A stretch of DNA of 64,000 nt from positions 1,408,501-1,472,500 of the forward strand of contig JARHVA010003527.1 of assembly GCA_037957365.1 (NCBI GenBank), read 5' to 3'. The notes beneath the pieces are model-generated. The model had not been told where the DNA came from and ran no database searches. It saw nothing but the letters and a program-made list of their open reading frames with translations. The translations under genes and the position numbers were made by a program. This document shows positions 50,500 through 63,500 of this stretch, one piece after another. Numbering within the stretch: the stretch's first letter is position 1; the number at the start of each line of letters is the position of its first letter. This DNA is from Torreya grandis (taxonomy: Eukaryota > Streptophyta > Pinopsida > Cupressales > Taxaceae).

Positions 50500-52418
50500 A
50501 CATGCTCTCACAAGATTGAATATCCTTCATTATCCTTTGAGACTTGATTGGAAATATAGGATTGGCCTCTTCATCAACTATTTGATCATCAATATGAGCT
50601 AATAACAGACATTTTTGACTTGATTTCTCATATAAAGTATGCTCTACCATATAAAACATTCATTTTGATCTTGTAGATTGATCATGACTAACCTTTACTA
50701 TCTTTGGTTTCAACACATTCATTTGCCTTCTCTCTTTCACTCTAGGGGATTCAAATCTCTTATTTTAACATGATGACCTTCTAACTTTATTAGGGTATAA
50801 TATTTAAATGTGTCCCACATAATGACAACTATAAAAAATAACCTCATACATATCCTTGACTAATGTGAATTGTGATTCCTTCCATATACCCATGAGTACT
50901 CATTATTTGAGGGTCTTCTACACTCACTTTCTCTATGATAAAATTGATTACTTACAAAATAGTAAACATTGAATGAATTATCATACATTATAGCATTATT
51001 CTATTTTATTAGTCTCTTTATGTTGTCTTTATTATCTTCAATGGTCTTCTCTTTCACTTGAGCTGCCTCTTTTTTTGGTTTTCTTTGAAACCAAGACCTA
51101 TCATATCACTTGAATTATTCCTCTTTAGATTTTAAGTTAGTATTGACTATCTCCATCTATCCTTTAATTTAATTGATTATATCATCATAATCCTTGGATG
51201 TGTTACTCAATCTTTCCTCAAAAAAATCAATCTCCTCTTCGTAGTCCTTAACTAATGATCTTAGTTTGTGATTCTTCTTTCTTTGGAACTACAACTCCTC
51301 TAGAGCACTTACTAATTCTACCTCAAGGTTCACTTTAGCTTCTTATTCATCTGATTCTATGGCCATGAATAAGGTTTAACTATTTCCATGTTCAAGTTAA
51401 TAAAAACCATCATAACTATTAGATGTACTTGTGTCACCTACATCAGATGAGTTATTATCTTATTTGGTGTAAAAACTTCTCTTGTTCTTGAACGAACCTT
51501 TCCTATCTTCACACTTCCTAAAATATTTCTTGTTCTTATCAGGCTTATAGACTTTATTATCATGTTTATCATGTTCATCATGCTCAATTTTATCCTTTTT
51601 AGGACACTTTTATTCAAAGTGACCAATCTTACCAAAGTTGAAACATTTGAAGGTAGACTTACTCTTGTACTTACCAGATCCAAACAATAACTTCCTTACA
51701 AGCATGGCTATTAGTTGATCATCATAAACATATGATAATTTATTATCCTTTATACTCTTGGATTTTGAATTATTTTTATTTTTAAATGTTGATTCTTTCT
51801 TGGGAGTCATTCCTTCATTTGTTCTCATCTCATAGTCACTCAAGATGCCACAAAGCCCATCCATTTCTAATTTGTCCAAATCTAGCATCTCTTGTACTAT
51901 AAACACCTTAAAATCAAAATTAAGAGTTAGTGATATCAATAAATTTTAAATAAATGTAGAATATTTCACTTCTTTTCCTAGTCCTCTAATGACATTGACA
52001 ACTTCATCAACCTTCAACATGTAGGATACAATGTTTTCATCTTCAGACTTTCAAACTATCTCTAGTGGGTTTATAACTTGGCCATGTTCACCTTTATGTC
52101 TACTTCATATATAGTATTCAATTTTTCCCATATCACTTTAGATGAATCATGGTGCATTACCGTCACATATTCTACATCTGATAGTTCACATAGAATGGCA
52201 TTCATTGCCTTAGAATTAATTTCATTTTCCTTCTTGTCTACTGCATTAGTTGGTGGTGTAGAAGGTAAAGTATATCCATCCAAAACTGATTACCATATGT
52301 CATGGCCCATTTAAATTATATATTTCCCAATTTTTATTCTGTAAAAGGCACAATTATTTCCATTTAATAATGAATCCTTACTAGTAGAGAAACCACCTTG
52401 AGCTTGGTGACTAGCCAT
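50500..52418 (-). pseudogene. Element H Ty1/copia-type gag
   Basis: The start MASHQAQGGFS lies at 52418, about 50 bp after the LTR. Next come DGYTLPSTPP, NEINSKAMNAILCELSDVEY and KVIWEKLNTIYE (52071-52283), LDLDKLEMDGLCGILSDYEM, TPKKESTFK and FKCFNFGKIGHF near 51610. This is the gag family common in plant copia elements (family NEINSKAMxAI, IWDKLxxIYEG, LTxDELxGxLxxYEMR, CFNCGKxGH). The knuckle's second Cys is F. A long tail follows with LFMAIESDE, an acidic helical part and a second knuckle-like segment near 50900. Frameshifts at about 52070, 51940 and 51610 break it. No protease, integrase or RT follows before the LTR. Confidence 0.85.
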
Positions 52419-52452
52419 CCTTGCTTCTAGGATCACCATTAGGCTATTAGGC

Positions 52453-52468
52453 CTGCATCAAAGGACCA
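52453..52468 (-). other. Element H primer-binding site
   Basis: Minus-strand TGGTCCTTTGATGCAGGCC starts two bases after the LTR. It resembles the copia site TGGTATCAGAGCAGGCC complementary to initiator tRNA-Met, and the following TAATAGCC context also matches such elements. Some bases are changed. Confidence 0.6.
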
Positions 52469-52470
52469 GA

Positions 52471-55400
52471 TCTATTACAAAATTTCAAAATCAAAATTAA
52501 TAATAATGGGGGTTTGAATCAGTCCTAAAAAAAAATCATTTTCAATTTTACTTAACCAATCATATACCGTTAAAATAAGCATATATATCTAACATGCATA
52601 AACACCTATCCACATAAGCATGAAACATAAGAAAAAAAATCACATATATGGGAAACTCTCAAGGGGAATAAAAACTAATGATATATACCAATGGAATATA
52701 TTCCTATAATAAAAAAACCAATATTTATGAATCACCCACTTCATATGGATAATCAACCCCAACTAGCTAAGCACCAACTCACCTATGATTTATCAAGCAT
52801 CAAATTACAAGGAGACACTAACCCCCTACATGAATTAGCACTATATTATCCACTTGATTTATTTTATCACCTTTAGGAAACCTTGTTTCTAAAACAAATA
52901 ATTATGACTACCTCTTTATCTCCTCACACTCTTAGCCCTCTCAAACTGCCTTCTAGGTCTCTTTGCTCAATTAGGTCTCTTCAAGATTGATTAGGTCATA
53001 TTACCTTGATAATAAAATATATAGACTTTTTAAAATATTAATCACTGATCCTATACACTCATTTTATATTCTATAGGACGTAATTATACTAAAAAAAAAT
53101 ACTATCTTGTTTTTTTACACTCCACACACATAAATAGGACTAAAATTAACTTGTATATATACAAACCTCTTGCTCATATAATTATTAATTGGACATATAA
53201 AATTTAACATATGGATTATAATTAAATTAATTCTCATAAAACATTTCATAAATTAATAAATCATTACAATAGGTTGGTCATAGCATATAGGACCAAAACC
53301 TCTTTTACACTTTAAGGAGACCTAATTTAGTTAGGCCTTTATTAGCACATGTTACGCTTTGAACTCCTTCAAAAACTTTTAAAATCATAATATAGTTTTA
53401 AAATATGATATGTCACTAAAATATACCCCTGATAATATTCTATTGTTTCCATGACATCTTTTAAATCCAATCATCACTTGAAGCATTGCATTAGTATTGT
53501 TCACAATTAGACCTGTGTATACCTAGAAAGTCTGTCTTGAACTACTAAAGATAAAAAACAATTTAGATAAATAAACATGGAAATAAAACACATATAAAGA
53601 ATATGTTTTACCACAAGTACATCATAATATTATTTATAATTCACATCTTAGGATAAAATGTCTTAAACCTTTCTCTACATATAGATCACTCCAAAACCCT
53701 ATCAAGAACACTAACACCTTCAATATATATATATATATATATCACAAGATTGAATTTCAAATAAATGTCTTACAAACCAGTCTTCTATCTTCAATACACA
53801 GTCAAACTTAAACTAGTCAACCCATTTTGGCTTCAACATTTAAATCACTTCAATTGACTCTTAAACATTATAAAAATCATGGATAGTAGATTAAAGTCAA
53901 AAATATTAATAGAATGTACATTATATGCTTATACTTAGGTCATAGAGCCTCAAACTCATCACTGCAACTTGCTTACCTAAAATTGTTAGTTTGCCTTAAA
54001 ACACATCAATGGTGACAATGACCTTAAAATACTTATATGACTACTTACAGAGAATAATAATGAACTTTTATGATATTATGATATCATTATAACATTCTAA
54101 AATATAAATATAACATTTTCAAATGGCAATATCAGTCTTGTAGACCAATCTTATGACCTCGTTGTACATAAACCTCACTAAGCTAGACAAGTCAACTCGT
54201 GAGGAATGTTTTGATATATACAATGATTAAAAAATATATATATAAAAAAATAATATGTATTAAAACTATTTAAAAATTTATATATTCAATTTTTCTAATC
54301 CATATTCCATGATAACACATCCTTAATCATCTTCTCACTTTTGTCTAGGTTTCTCACTATTTGCACCATTAAGTCTGTTAGCGACATGTTGTCTTAGATG
54401 ACTAGTTTAGAACACCTAAAGGATATAAAATTAAAAAACCTAATTTAAATAAAATATAGGTCTCAATCTTATCCATCCAATTATTTTCATGTTTTTACTT
54501 GGTCAATGTTGAATGCTACAATAAATCTTTGAGAAACTAGTTCTTTCATGTAGGGTCCACTCACTCATTTGAAAAATAAATCACACCTATATATGGATGG
54601 GAGAGTTTAATAAGACCTAAAATATATAAAATAGACAAAATAATCCATTCTAATCACTTTAGAACAACTTATTCAACATTGGGTCACTATTACGGTGCTT
54701 TGAGGATTCAAGCCATCTTCCATTGTTAGCAATCATTCATCAAGCTTATCCCCTCATTATATAAAATAATGAATATAAATTTGATTTGGGAACATTTAAA
54801 ATATAAAATTAATATATTTATTTACAATGTAGAGGTTAAACATGACAATGAACACCTAAAAGTCATTCTCGGGTTGAGAACCCTTCATTATGTGCACAAG
54901 AGAGACATCAAAACCACTTTTCATGTCTTTTATTGCAAATCATGAATTAAATTTTTTTGAACATGTTTTAAAAATAATATAATACCTATTTTAATGATAA
55001 AATTCTCATAATTTCCTTAAAAACTAATATTGATACCCCATTAGGCCATATTCTCTCTTTGCTTGCTTAGACCTTGACCTATAAACAACCTTAGGCCTTG
55101 AAATTGACCTTCATGCCTCTTTAAAAGATATAAACAACTAATATATATGAAATAAAAATTATTACCATTATAATATAATACTATACATATTCAACATGCC
55201 TTGACAATATACCACTATACCTCATTAGGCCAGGCAAGGTCTAAACCACTAGGTCTATAAGTGGTCTAAGTGTAGACTAGGTTTGTAGGTCCTAACCCTG
55301 TAGGATCATCTTGAGACTCACACGAGTGATTAAATACATTGTATAAATACTAAATAAACATTATAAAACCTTTCATTATTTTTTTCATTCATTTTACTAA

Positions 55401-55949
55401 GACATCATGACCTTTCATGCATAAGACTAGGCATCCTATGCACATACCTTCTTAAGTCACTTACTAGGTTCAAGCACTTGACAACTAATATTGAAACACT
55501 ATTTGATGATTATACACCTTGATCACATTACTTAAATTATCATAAAACAATGTCATACCTTTACATAAACCTCTTTATTCTCACCATTCACATGCTCATG
55601 ATATGACTATGCTCTTTATGACTAGGTTTCTCAAGATATCATGTATTCAAGAACTAGCACTCAAAACATGATTAACTTGTACTCACCAAAAAAAACATTC
55701 ACACCAATATAATAATATATTTCTAATGAACATCCTCTCATGACCTCATGAAATCCTAGATCCTCTTGTCCATGCATCACTACTTATTTGATCATCAAAC
55801 CTCTTTGTGATAACACTAACAATCATCAAGATGACCTAAATCATGACATTAAAATTGACATCAAATAATATAGGAATCATTGGGTTTATTTAAAATTATC
55901 TCTCAAAAAATATACATTAGTTTTCCTTCACATTATCTCAAATACCATT
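52471..55949 (-). mobile_element. Element H, 5' LTR (right copy), first piece
   Basis: Partner of 46426-50025. The alignment runs without large gaps until 55949, where the BC element begins. The last 63 bases are at 63810-63872. The copies differ clearly, so H is old. Confidence 0.85.
55945..55949. repeat. Target-site duplication of BC, left copy (CCATT)
   Basis: CCATT directly before the TG of the element and again at 63805-63809 directly after it. Removing the element restores the alignment of H's two LTRs. Confidence 0.92.
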
Positions 55950-56089
55950 TGTTGGTTGAATATTTTGTCGATCAGCGTATTGATAAACAAAATAGGTTTG
56001 ATCAGCCAAAGTAAGAAGATTGGTCATCCAAATGTGTAGGTTTACCACATGAAAAGGGGACTAATCTCTCCTCTCATCAAGGTGAGGTT

Positions 56090-56092
<3 letters not shown>

Positions 56093-56166
<74 letters not shown>
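56093..56166. repeat. TA then GA microsatellite in BC 3' LTR
   Basis: About 48 bases of TA followed by 26 bases of GA. The GA part is absent from the other two LTR copies. Confidence 0.95.
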
Positions 56167-56772
56167 ATAATACTCAAGGGTAGCATAAACCATCGATCTC
56201 TCTTTTATCAGAGATGATGCATGCAGATCAAAGGAGAAATTTCAAGGGAAATGATAGAAAGTACTATTATTTCAAAATTACTATTCAAAAAACCACAAGA
56301 ATACTCTTGGTAGTAATTGCAAAATGTAACCAAGTATGTAGTAACTAGCAAATTGAGATGTAGAACAAAGTCTCCACCTAAATTGACCAAGAGTGAGACA
56401 TGCAGGAAAATGAGGGCACAAAGTCATCCCAAGGTCCTTTACATAGAAACAAAAATAAAACACACAAAAGGTAATTATGGGGCACAAAGTCTCTCCACAG
56501 TTGACTTCGAGACACCTTCCTGACTACTTTCACTAATTTTTCTTGTTGAATTAAATGAACAAAAAATATATTAAGGAAAAAGACATAAGAATAGTTTCCC
56601 CAACAATAAAGATATCATAGCACAAAGTCTGAAAAGTCACTTTCTTTCTTATTCTAATAACAAAATATGATCAACAATCTGAGCTCAAAGTCTCAGTGAT
56701 GCCTTTCAATTTGGGCAGAGTTTTCTTTCTGATTGTCAGAGAGAGATCCCTTTTACAATAACAAGAGAGTCC

Positions 56773-56780
56773 CTTATATA
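56773..56780 (-). promoter_or_regulatory. LTR TATA box (BC 3' LTR)
   Basis: Minus-strand TATATAAGGGACTC, equivalent to 2466-2473 in the solo LTR. Confidence 0.55.
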
Positions 56781-57675
56781 GGCTCTTCAAGAAGGACCTG
56801 GGAATAGTAACACATCATGTTGCATTGAAATTTGTTAAGAATACATGCTAAAATTTAGAGGCATTTACCAATTTGCCTTTCTCAATGCAAATAAATGGGT
56901 CATGCTATTGAAAGTTTGCATCTTTCAATGTCCACCTGGTGATTTGATCCTTCTTCATCATTCCTCCTTTTCTGGTTAACTGATTCGGGTCCTTGATTCA
57001 ATTTGATACTTTGTTCCTTAGTCACTTCCTCCTGATCTTGGCCTTAAAGCCTTTGAATGCATTCAGGTCTATAGATTTAAACTTACAAGGATCAATGGCT
57101 ATTTCATTGTCACAACTTTGACGTCCGCAGGCACGTCACTTTCCTCAACAATTCCTTTGGATTTCTTGTTTTGCATCCTCCCAAAGGGGAGGTGACCCTT
57201 CAGCTTTGGAAAGTGTCCTTTAATTTGGTAGCTGAGATTCCCCCATAAGGGCACCTGCCTTTCAGGGTCCTTCAGTGGCCTTTTATCTTTGGAGTCCTTC
57301 GGAGCTTTCTCGTGGACTTTTCCTACAGACTTTTCGTATGGACAAAAAGTTCAGAGACATTTTTTCAAAAAAAAGTCCACGATAATTATTGCTTTGTCTT
57401 TGGCCTTGAGAAACTCCTTCGGGCCTTCCTCCCGCAACCTTTCTGAATTCCTTCAGACTTTTTATCCGAAGGAATTCCTTCAAACAAAAAGTCTGAAGGA
57501 ATTATGCCTTAGTCTTTTTCCTGAAGGAAATCCCTTTATCTTTCAGCTACCTTAAGCAAAATTTTGAAAGAACTTACCTTTGCAGCTTCCTTGAAAATGA
57601 CCCTTCTGAAGGGTGATTTTATCAACCAAGTGCCCTTTGCAAGGGCACTTGTCCTTCAAGAGGCTCTCTTAAACT

Positions 57676-58165
57676 TTTGCATTGAACTACTCTTTTGAAC
57701 CAAGATTTGAACCAACCATTGAACCAAGATTTAAAACAAGCTAATGAACCCTTTGATTGAACCAAAAAGTGTTGAACTATTTGATGAACCGAGTGAGTGA
57801 ACCAAAGCATTGAACCAACTGAATTAAACCAAGCCTTTGAACCAAAGTGGTTTAATGGTTCATCAGTTCAATCGGTTCATTCTCTTTGATTTGGCTAAGT
57901 TATTTTGATCCTCATTGAACCAAATGCGTTGAACCCGTTGAACCTTAAACCCATTGAACCTTTGAACCAAAGTGGTTCAATGGTTTAATGGTTCAAGCCT
58001 CAAAATTTCATTCTTTTGATTGAACCTAATGTTGAACCTTTGAACCTTTGAACCTATTGAACCTGTTGAACCAAAATGGTTCAAGGTTCAATGGTTTAAT
58101 GGTTCAATCCTTGCTTAGAAGCTTGTTGATGAACTCTTGTGGTTGAACCTAGTCATTAAACCAAC
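57676..58165 (-). repeat. TTGAACC / GGTTCAA array (BC 3' LTR)
   Basis: The equivalent of 1220-1735. It has dense TTGAACC words with inverted GGTTCAA words near 57845, 57970 and 58075-58105. Confidence 0.85.
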
Positions 58166-58642
58166 TCTGAAATTGCCCAAGTGTTGAAAGCTTGTTTCTT
58201 TCCTGCAAAGTCTGTAGAAATCAACCTGCAAAGCTTGTTAAACTTGGCCTATAGAGTCTTTAGATTTTCTTTTCCTATAGAGTCTGTAGATTTATCTTCT
58301 TGTAGAGTCCATATATTCAAGCCTATAGAGTCTGTAGATTTCTTAGAAGCTTAAAAAATGAGGAATTTGGATGCCTAGGACAAATTTTGAAGAGGGAAGA
58401 GACAATTTTGGTCTGTAGGACCAAAATAATTCAAATGTTGTCCAAAAAATGAGTGATATTTTTGGGGGACAATAGCTGGCTCTAGTTGGGGAATTTTTAT
58501 CAATTATAAAAATAATTGAAGGGAGTAGAATCTAGAATCTCTAGTGTCTTCATGTGTACCATTGGGCTATCGAGTCATGCTATCCAGAAATAAAAGGCAT
58601 CAAAAATGGAAACAAAAAAAACAAAATAGAATTAAAAACTAT

Positions 58643-58719
<77 letters not shown>

Positions 58720-59039
58720 TACAATGATCTGATACTTCAAGAGTTGAAGTGTTTCAGATGCTGCTTCTTGAGAGGTAGTGAAAATAGTGTGCCATCTTGG
58801 TAAACCAATAGGAAACCATTTTGTCCCCAGAAATGGTGATGAGCGAATAGAACTCTCCACCAGGAAACTAATTTTTTGCATCATCCTCTTGGCTCTTTCT
58901 TCTTCTTGCTCCATGGCAGGATGTGGTCTTTAATTTGAAATCCATAACTCCTTGCTTTCTTGGCAAAGGGTTACTTTGCCTAATTTTGATTTGTAGTAGC
59001 ATGGTCCATTACCATAATTGGTTAATCTTCTAGTTTAGT

Positions 59040-59990
59040 CTAACACATGATTGGATTGTCGACATAAAACTCTTGACAAATTATTAGCTTAGCATCTCCT
59101 TTGATGTGGAGGAGTTTGATCTCTTCATCTTGAACAATCTTCAATCTGAGCAACAGAGATTCACATCCAGCTATATTGTTGGTATTGCTAAATTGCAAAT
59201 TACATGAAGGAAGAATATCTCTTTGAGGGGATATCAATATAGTCTTGACTCCAACATTGGTGGAAGAATTTCTACCATTGGATTCCAGGATCCAAGCATC
59301 ATCAGAAGCTGATCTCCTATCATATTTATCTTCATTAGAGATGGAAGATCCTTCCTTATTTGTACTACACCCTACTAATTCTTTTGATGTTTTGTTTGGA
59401 TGAAATCTTGGATTTCTAGCTACAGGACTTTCATCAGTTGAGACATGAGCATCCTCTCTGGTCAAGAAGTAATTACCCTTGCCTAAAGGCTCAAACAAAA
59501 TTTGAGCTATAGGGGCTGACATTTGAGTGACCACAATTTTTGCCTCAAACAGGTCCACACTTGGTTCTCCACCAATGTTTAATTGCTTAGGATTTGCTTA
59601 CAGGGATTCAAACTCAGTCATCAAAATTTTGGATTTCTTGACATGATCAATCATGGTAAATGACTAAGATGGATAGGGAAGAGAGGATGGGAGTTCATCC
59701 TTTTGGTTTTTAGGAGGAGGAGGACTGATCTATGAATTTGAAGTAGAAAGTGCAAATATGTTTGATGTACTTAATTCTTTGGCAATCACCAGGTCCTTTG
59801 ACTATAAAGGAAGAGGGGTTCTCTACTTAGCAATTGAAATTGTTGGTTCGGGTTGCTCCTCTATCTTCTCTTTGTCGGCCTACTAGGCTGATTGGTTCTT
59901 GGACCTAGTGAATACTGTGTATGATCCTTCGATTGCTTCACCTTCACTTCTGGGTTCATCCTAGAAATTCAAGAAATTAATATGGGAGTC
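59040..59990 (-). pseudogene. BC linker and additional RNase H (aRNH) remnant
   Basis: A 172-codon open frame (59558-59040) ends in VKTILISPQRDILP, LQFSNTNNIAGCESLLLRLK and LLHIKGDAKLIICQEF. This matches the archaeal-type additional RNase H of Tat/Ogre elements (family GVVLISPEG, CTNNIAEYEALLLGL, HVxGDSxLIVxQ). The catalytic Glu of AEYEAL is Gly here, while the Asp of the GDSxL position is kept, so the enzyme would be dead. The domain stops soon after CQEF. The first hundred codons (SAPIAQILFEPLG, VGCSTNKEGSS) are low-complexity linker. Upstream frames to about 59990 (for example SFTMIDHVKKSK) look like the pre-protease linker, so a deletion seems to join it to aRNH. Confidence 0.8.
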
Positions 59991-60149
59991 ACCAAATGAT
60001 TCTTCTAGATCCTCCCTGAAGAGATTAGCGTCATTTTCTTATTTGAACTTAGGTTGAAAATAAGAAACATGCTCTATTTCTAGATATCTAACTATTGAGT
60101 TGGTTGGAGATGCTTCAAGGGTAAGGTTCCTCTGTGGAGGAGTAAGATG

Positions 60150-60945
60150 ATTTTATTGCCCTTGACTTTTGGTAGCATTGCCTTGATATGGCTGATTAGG
60201 GAATGTCCTCCTTGGTATATCTTTATATAGAGGAGTAGAAGACATACCTTGTGACATTTGCCTTTTTAAGGCTAGTAGTTCATTTTCCATCTTTTGAACC
60301 ATTGGGTCAGTGGTGACTGTGGGTGAGTATTCAGAAGATGAAGAGGGTTTGCCTCTATTTAGGTCTCTCCTTATCTTTCTTACCAATATAAGGTCATCTT
60401 CTACCTTAGTAGCCAAGTCTTGAGCAGTAGTAAGGTCTATGTGGCTAGCTCATCTCAGCAGAAAACTTACTTCAGGCAATCGAGAATTAATGAAGAAGTA
60501 TTTGAGGTTCTGAGGTGTCGATTGGGAAACCATAGGAATCTTATGCCTCAACTTGTCGAACCTGGCAATAAAATCCCTCATAGGTTCATGAGGCTCTTTC
60601 TTCATCTGAGTGAGTTTGGCAAGAAAATAATGTGCATCTTTTATGGGTTTAAACCTTGCTTCAAACTTGGCTTTAAGTGTATCCCAGTCAGTCACTGATG
60701 TAGCTTGTAGATGGTAGAACTAGTCTGCTATAGCACCTTGTAGTGTCTCCACAAAAGTCTAACTACCACATCTTCAAATTCCACCCCTATAACACCACAA
60801 GCTATGTTGAAGGCTACAATGAGTTCATTAGGGTGAACTATCCCATCACCAAAGAATTTGGGGAAATTATTTCTTGAACTACGTGGGAGTTCATGCAGAG
60901 GTGGAGTCAAGTTGAGTGGGCCAAAAGAGTTACCCCAGGGGCCTC
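60150..60945 (-). pseudogene. BC element gag
   Basis: From 60910 down, PLHELPRSSRNNFPKFFGDG and AFNIACGVIGVEFEDVVVRL open the Retrotrans_gag domain. After a frameshift near 60740 comes WDTLKAKFEARFKPIKD and FLAKLTQMKKEPHEPMRDFI with ARFDKLRHKIP. A stop near 60450 separates the last part, DDLILVRKIRRDLNRGKPSS and KMENELLALKRQMSQGM, ending at 60153 without a recognisable zinc knuckle. It is the capsid-forming protein of gypsy elements. Two breaks prevent full translation, though the domain is better preserved than any other gag here. Confidence 0.88.
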
Positions 60946-61274
60946 AAAATGCCATGATTTAATTTATAAAAATAGAGATAACAAATTTGGACAGAGTGGC
61001 TACATTACAAAACAAAAATGGAAAAGGACTGGCTCAACTTTAGCTTGAAGCTTGAGGCTTCAAATTGTGCACTCTTTCCCAGCAGCTCTAGTTTTGTAGA
61101 CTAGATAAAATAACAGAGGTGAAGGAAAATGGTAAGGCTATAATGAATAATGGGTAAGACATTAAATGGAGTCACCAAAGTTTGTAATAGATAAGGGTTA
61201 TAATGATAATGGGTAAGACATAGGTGATGTTTCAATCTGAAACTTGAGGTTCCAAATTGCACAAAATTATGTAT

Positions 61275-61293
61275 ATCCCTAGCGGAGTTGGCA
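61275..61293 (-). other. BC element primer-binding site (mutated)
   Basis: The minus strand reads TGCCAACTCCGCTAGGGAT, five bases after the LTR end. It resembles TGGCGACTCCGCTGGGGA-type sites of Tat elements, with three substitutions, including TGG to TGC. The matching tRNA (perhaps Arg) is not certain. Confidence 0.55.
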
Positions 61294-61438
61294 AAAATTA
61301 TTGGTTGAATATTTTGTCGATCAACGTACAGATAAACAAAATAGGTCTGATCAGCCAAAGTAGGAAGACTGGTCATCCAAATGTGTAGGTTTACCACATC
61401 AAAAGGGGACTAATATCTCCTTTCATCAAGGGGAGGTT

Positions 61439-61482
<44 letters not shown>

Positions 61483-62095
61483 AAAAAATAATACTCAAGG
61501 GTAGGATAAACCATCCATCTCTCTTTTTTCATAGATGATGCATGAAAATCAAAGGAGAAATCTCAAGGGAAATGATAGAAAGCATTCCTCTTCTTTCAAT
61601 AGTACTATTTAGCAAACCACAAGAATACTCCTGGTAGTAATTGCAAAATGTAACCAAGGATGTAGTAACCAACAAATTGAGATGTAGCACAAAGTCTCCA
61701 TTGAATTTCCCAAGAGTGAGATACGGAGGATAATGAGGGAACAAAGTCATCCCAAGGTCCTTTACATAGAAACAAAAAGAAAACGCACTAAAGAAAATTA
61801 TGGGGGCACAAAGTCTCTCCACATTTGACTTTAGGACACCAACCTGACTACTTTCACTAATTTTGCTTGTTGAATTAAAGGAACAAAAAATATATTAAGG
61901 AAAAAGACATAAGAATAGTTTCCCTAACAAAAAAGATATCATAGCACAAATTTTGAAAATTCACTTGCTTTCTTATTCTAATAACAAAATATGATCAACA
62001 ACTGAGCTCAAAGTCTTAGTAATGCCTCTCAATTTGGGCGAAGTTTCATTTCTGATTGTCAGAGAGAGATCCCTTTTACAATAACAAGAGAGTCC

Positions 62096-62103
62096 CTTAT
62101 ATA
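62096..62103 (-). promoter_or_regulatory. LTR TATA box (BC 5' LTR)
   Basis: Minus-strand TATATAAGGGACTC. In the 5' LTR this would be the promoter actually used to transcribe the element. Confidence 0.6.
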
Positions 62104-62999
62104 GCCTCTTCAAGAAGGACTTGGGAATAGTAACACATCTATTGCATTGAAATTTTTTAAGAAGACATGCTGGAATTTAGGGTCATTTACCCATTTTCTT
62201 TTCTCAATGTAGAGAAATGGGTCATGCTATTGAAAGTTTGTATCTTTTAATGTCCACCTGGTGATCTGATCCTTCCTTATCGATCCTCCTTTTCTCGTTA
62301 ATTGAATTAGGTCCTTGATTCAATTTGATGCTCTATTCCTTAGTTGCTTCCTATTGATCTTGGCCTTAAATCCTTTGAATGCATTTGGGTCCATAGATTT
62401 AAACTTACAAGGATCAATGGCTATTTCATTGTCACAACTTTGACATCTGTGGGCACGTCACTTTTTTAAGCAATTCCTTCGGCTTTCTTGTTTTGCATCC
62501 TCCCAAAGGGGAGGTGACCCTTTAGCTTTGAGAAGTGTCCTTTAATTTGGTAGCTGAGAGTCCCCCGTAAGGGCACCTACCCTTTGGGGTCCTTTAGTGG
62601 CCTTTTATCGTTGGATTCCTTCAGAGTTTTCTCATAGACTTTTCCCATGAACATTTGACGTGGACAAAAAGTCTATGGATATTTTCCATGGATAAAAAGT
62701 CCTCAAGAATTATTGTTGTCTTTGGCCTTAAGAAAATCCTTCGGGCCTTCCTCCCATAGCCTTTCTGAATTCCTTTGGACTTTTTTGTTTGAAGGAATTC
62801 CTTTAGACAAAAAGTCCAAAGGAATTATGCCTTAGTCTTTTTCCCAAAGGAAGTCCCTTTGTTTTTTGGCTGCCTTAAACAAAATTCTAAAAGAACTTAC
62901 CTTTGTGGCTTCCTTGAAAATGACCCTTCCAAAGGGTGCTTTTGTCGACTAAGTGCCCTCCCAGGGGCACTTGTCCTTTGGGAGGCTCTCTTGAACTTT

Positions 63000-63500
63000 T
63001 GCATTGAACCACTCTTTTGCACCAAGCTTTGAACCAACCATTGAACCGAGCTTTGAAACAAGCTGATGAACCCTTTTATTGAACCAAAAAATGTTGAACC
63101 ATTTGACGAACTAACTGAGTGAACCGAAGCATTGAACCAACTGAATTGAACCAAGACTTTGAACTAAAGTGGTTTAATGGTTCATTGATTCAATCAGTTC
63201 ATTCTCTTTGATTTGGATAAGTCCTTTTGATCCTCATTGAACTAAATGCGTTGAACCTATTGAAACTTGAACCTGTTGAACCTTTGAACCAAAGTGGTTC
63301 AATGGTTCAACGGTTCAATGGTTTAAGCCTCGAAAATTCATTCTTTTGATTGAACCTGATGTTGAACTTTTGAACCTTTGAACCTATTGAACATGTTGAA
63401 CCAAAATGGTTCAAGGTTCAATGGTTCAATGGTTCAATCCTTACTTAGAAGCTCACCGATGAACTCTTTTGGTTGAACCTAGTCATTGAACCAACTCTAA
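63000..63500 (-). repeat. TTGAACC / GGTTCAA array (BC 5' LTR)
   Basis: Same structure as in the other two LTRs, with GGTTCAATGGTTCAACGG near 63296-63315 facing TTGAACC words on either side. Confidence 0.85.

Larger units (their letters stand above)
55950..58474 (-). mobile_element. Element BC, 3' LTR
   Basis: A 2525-bp LTR matching 61299-63804 and the solo LTR at 689-3259. In the first 148 bp, 11 differences from the other copy were counted by eye, so it is younger than the host elements but not recent. On the minus strand it runs from TATTGTCCCCC (58474) to AACCAACA (55950). It contains TA and GA microsatellites at 56093-56166, a TATA box, a GAAGGAATTCCTTC palindrome, a TTGAACC array and the 23-bp minisatellite. 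Confidence 0.93.
58475..61298 (-). mobile_element. Element BC, internal region (non-autonomous Tat-like)
   Basis: Only 2.8 kb lies between LTRs. It holds a broken gag and an additional RNase H domain, but no protease active site, RT, main RNase H or integrase. The part 58475-59040 contains a TA microsatellite (58647-58714) and no recognisable coding motif. No clean purine tract was seen before the 3' LTR. The loss of central pol means it would have had to be moved by enzymes of a complete relative. Confidence 0.85.
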
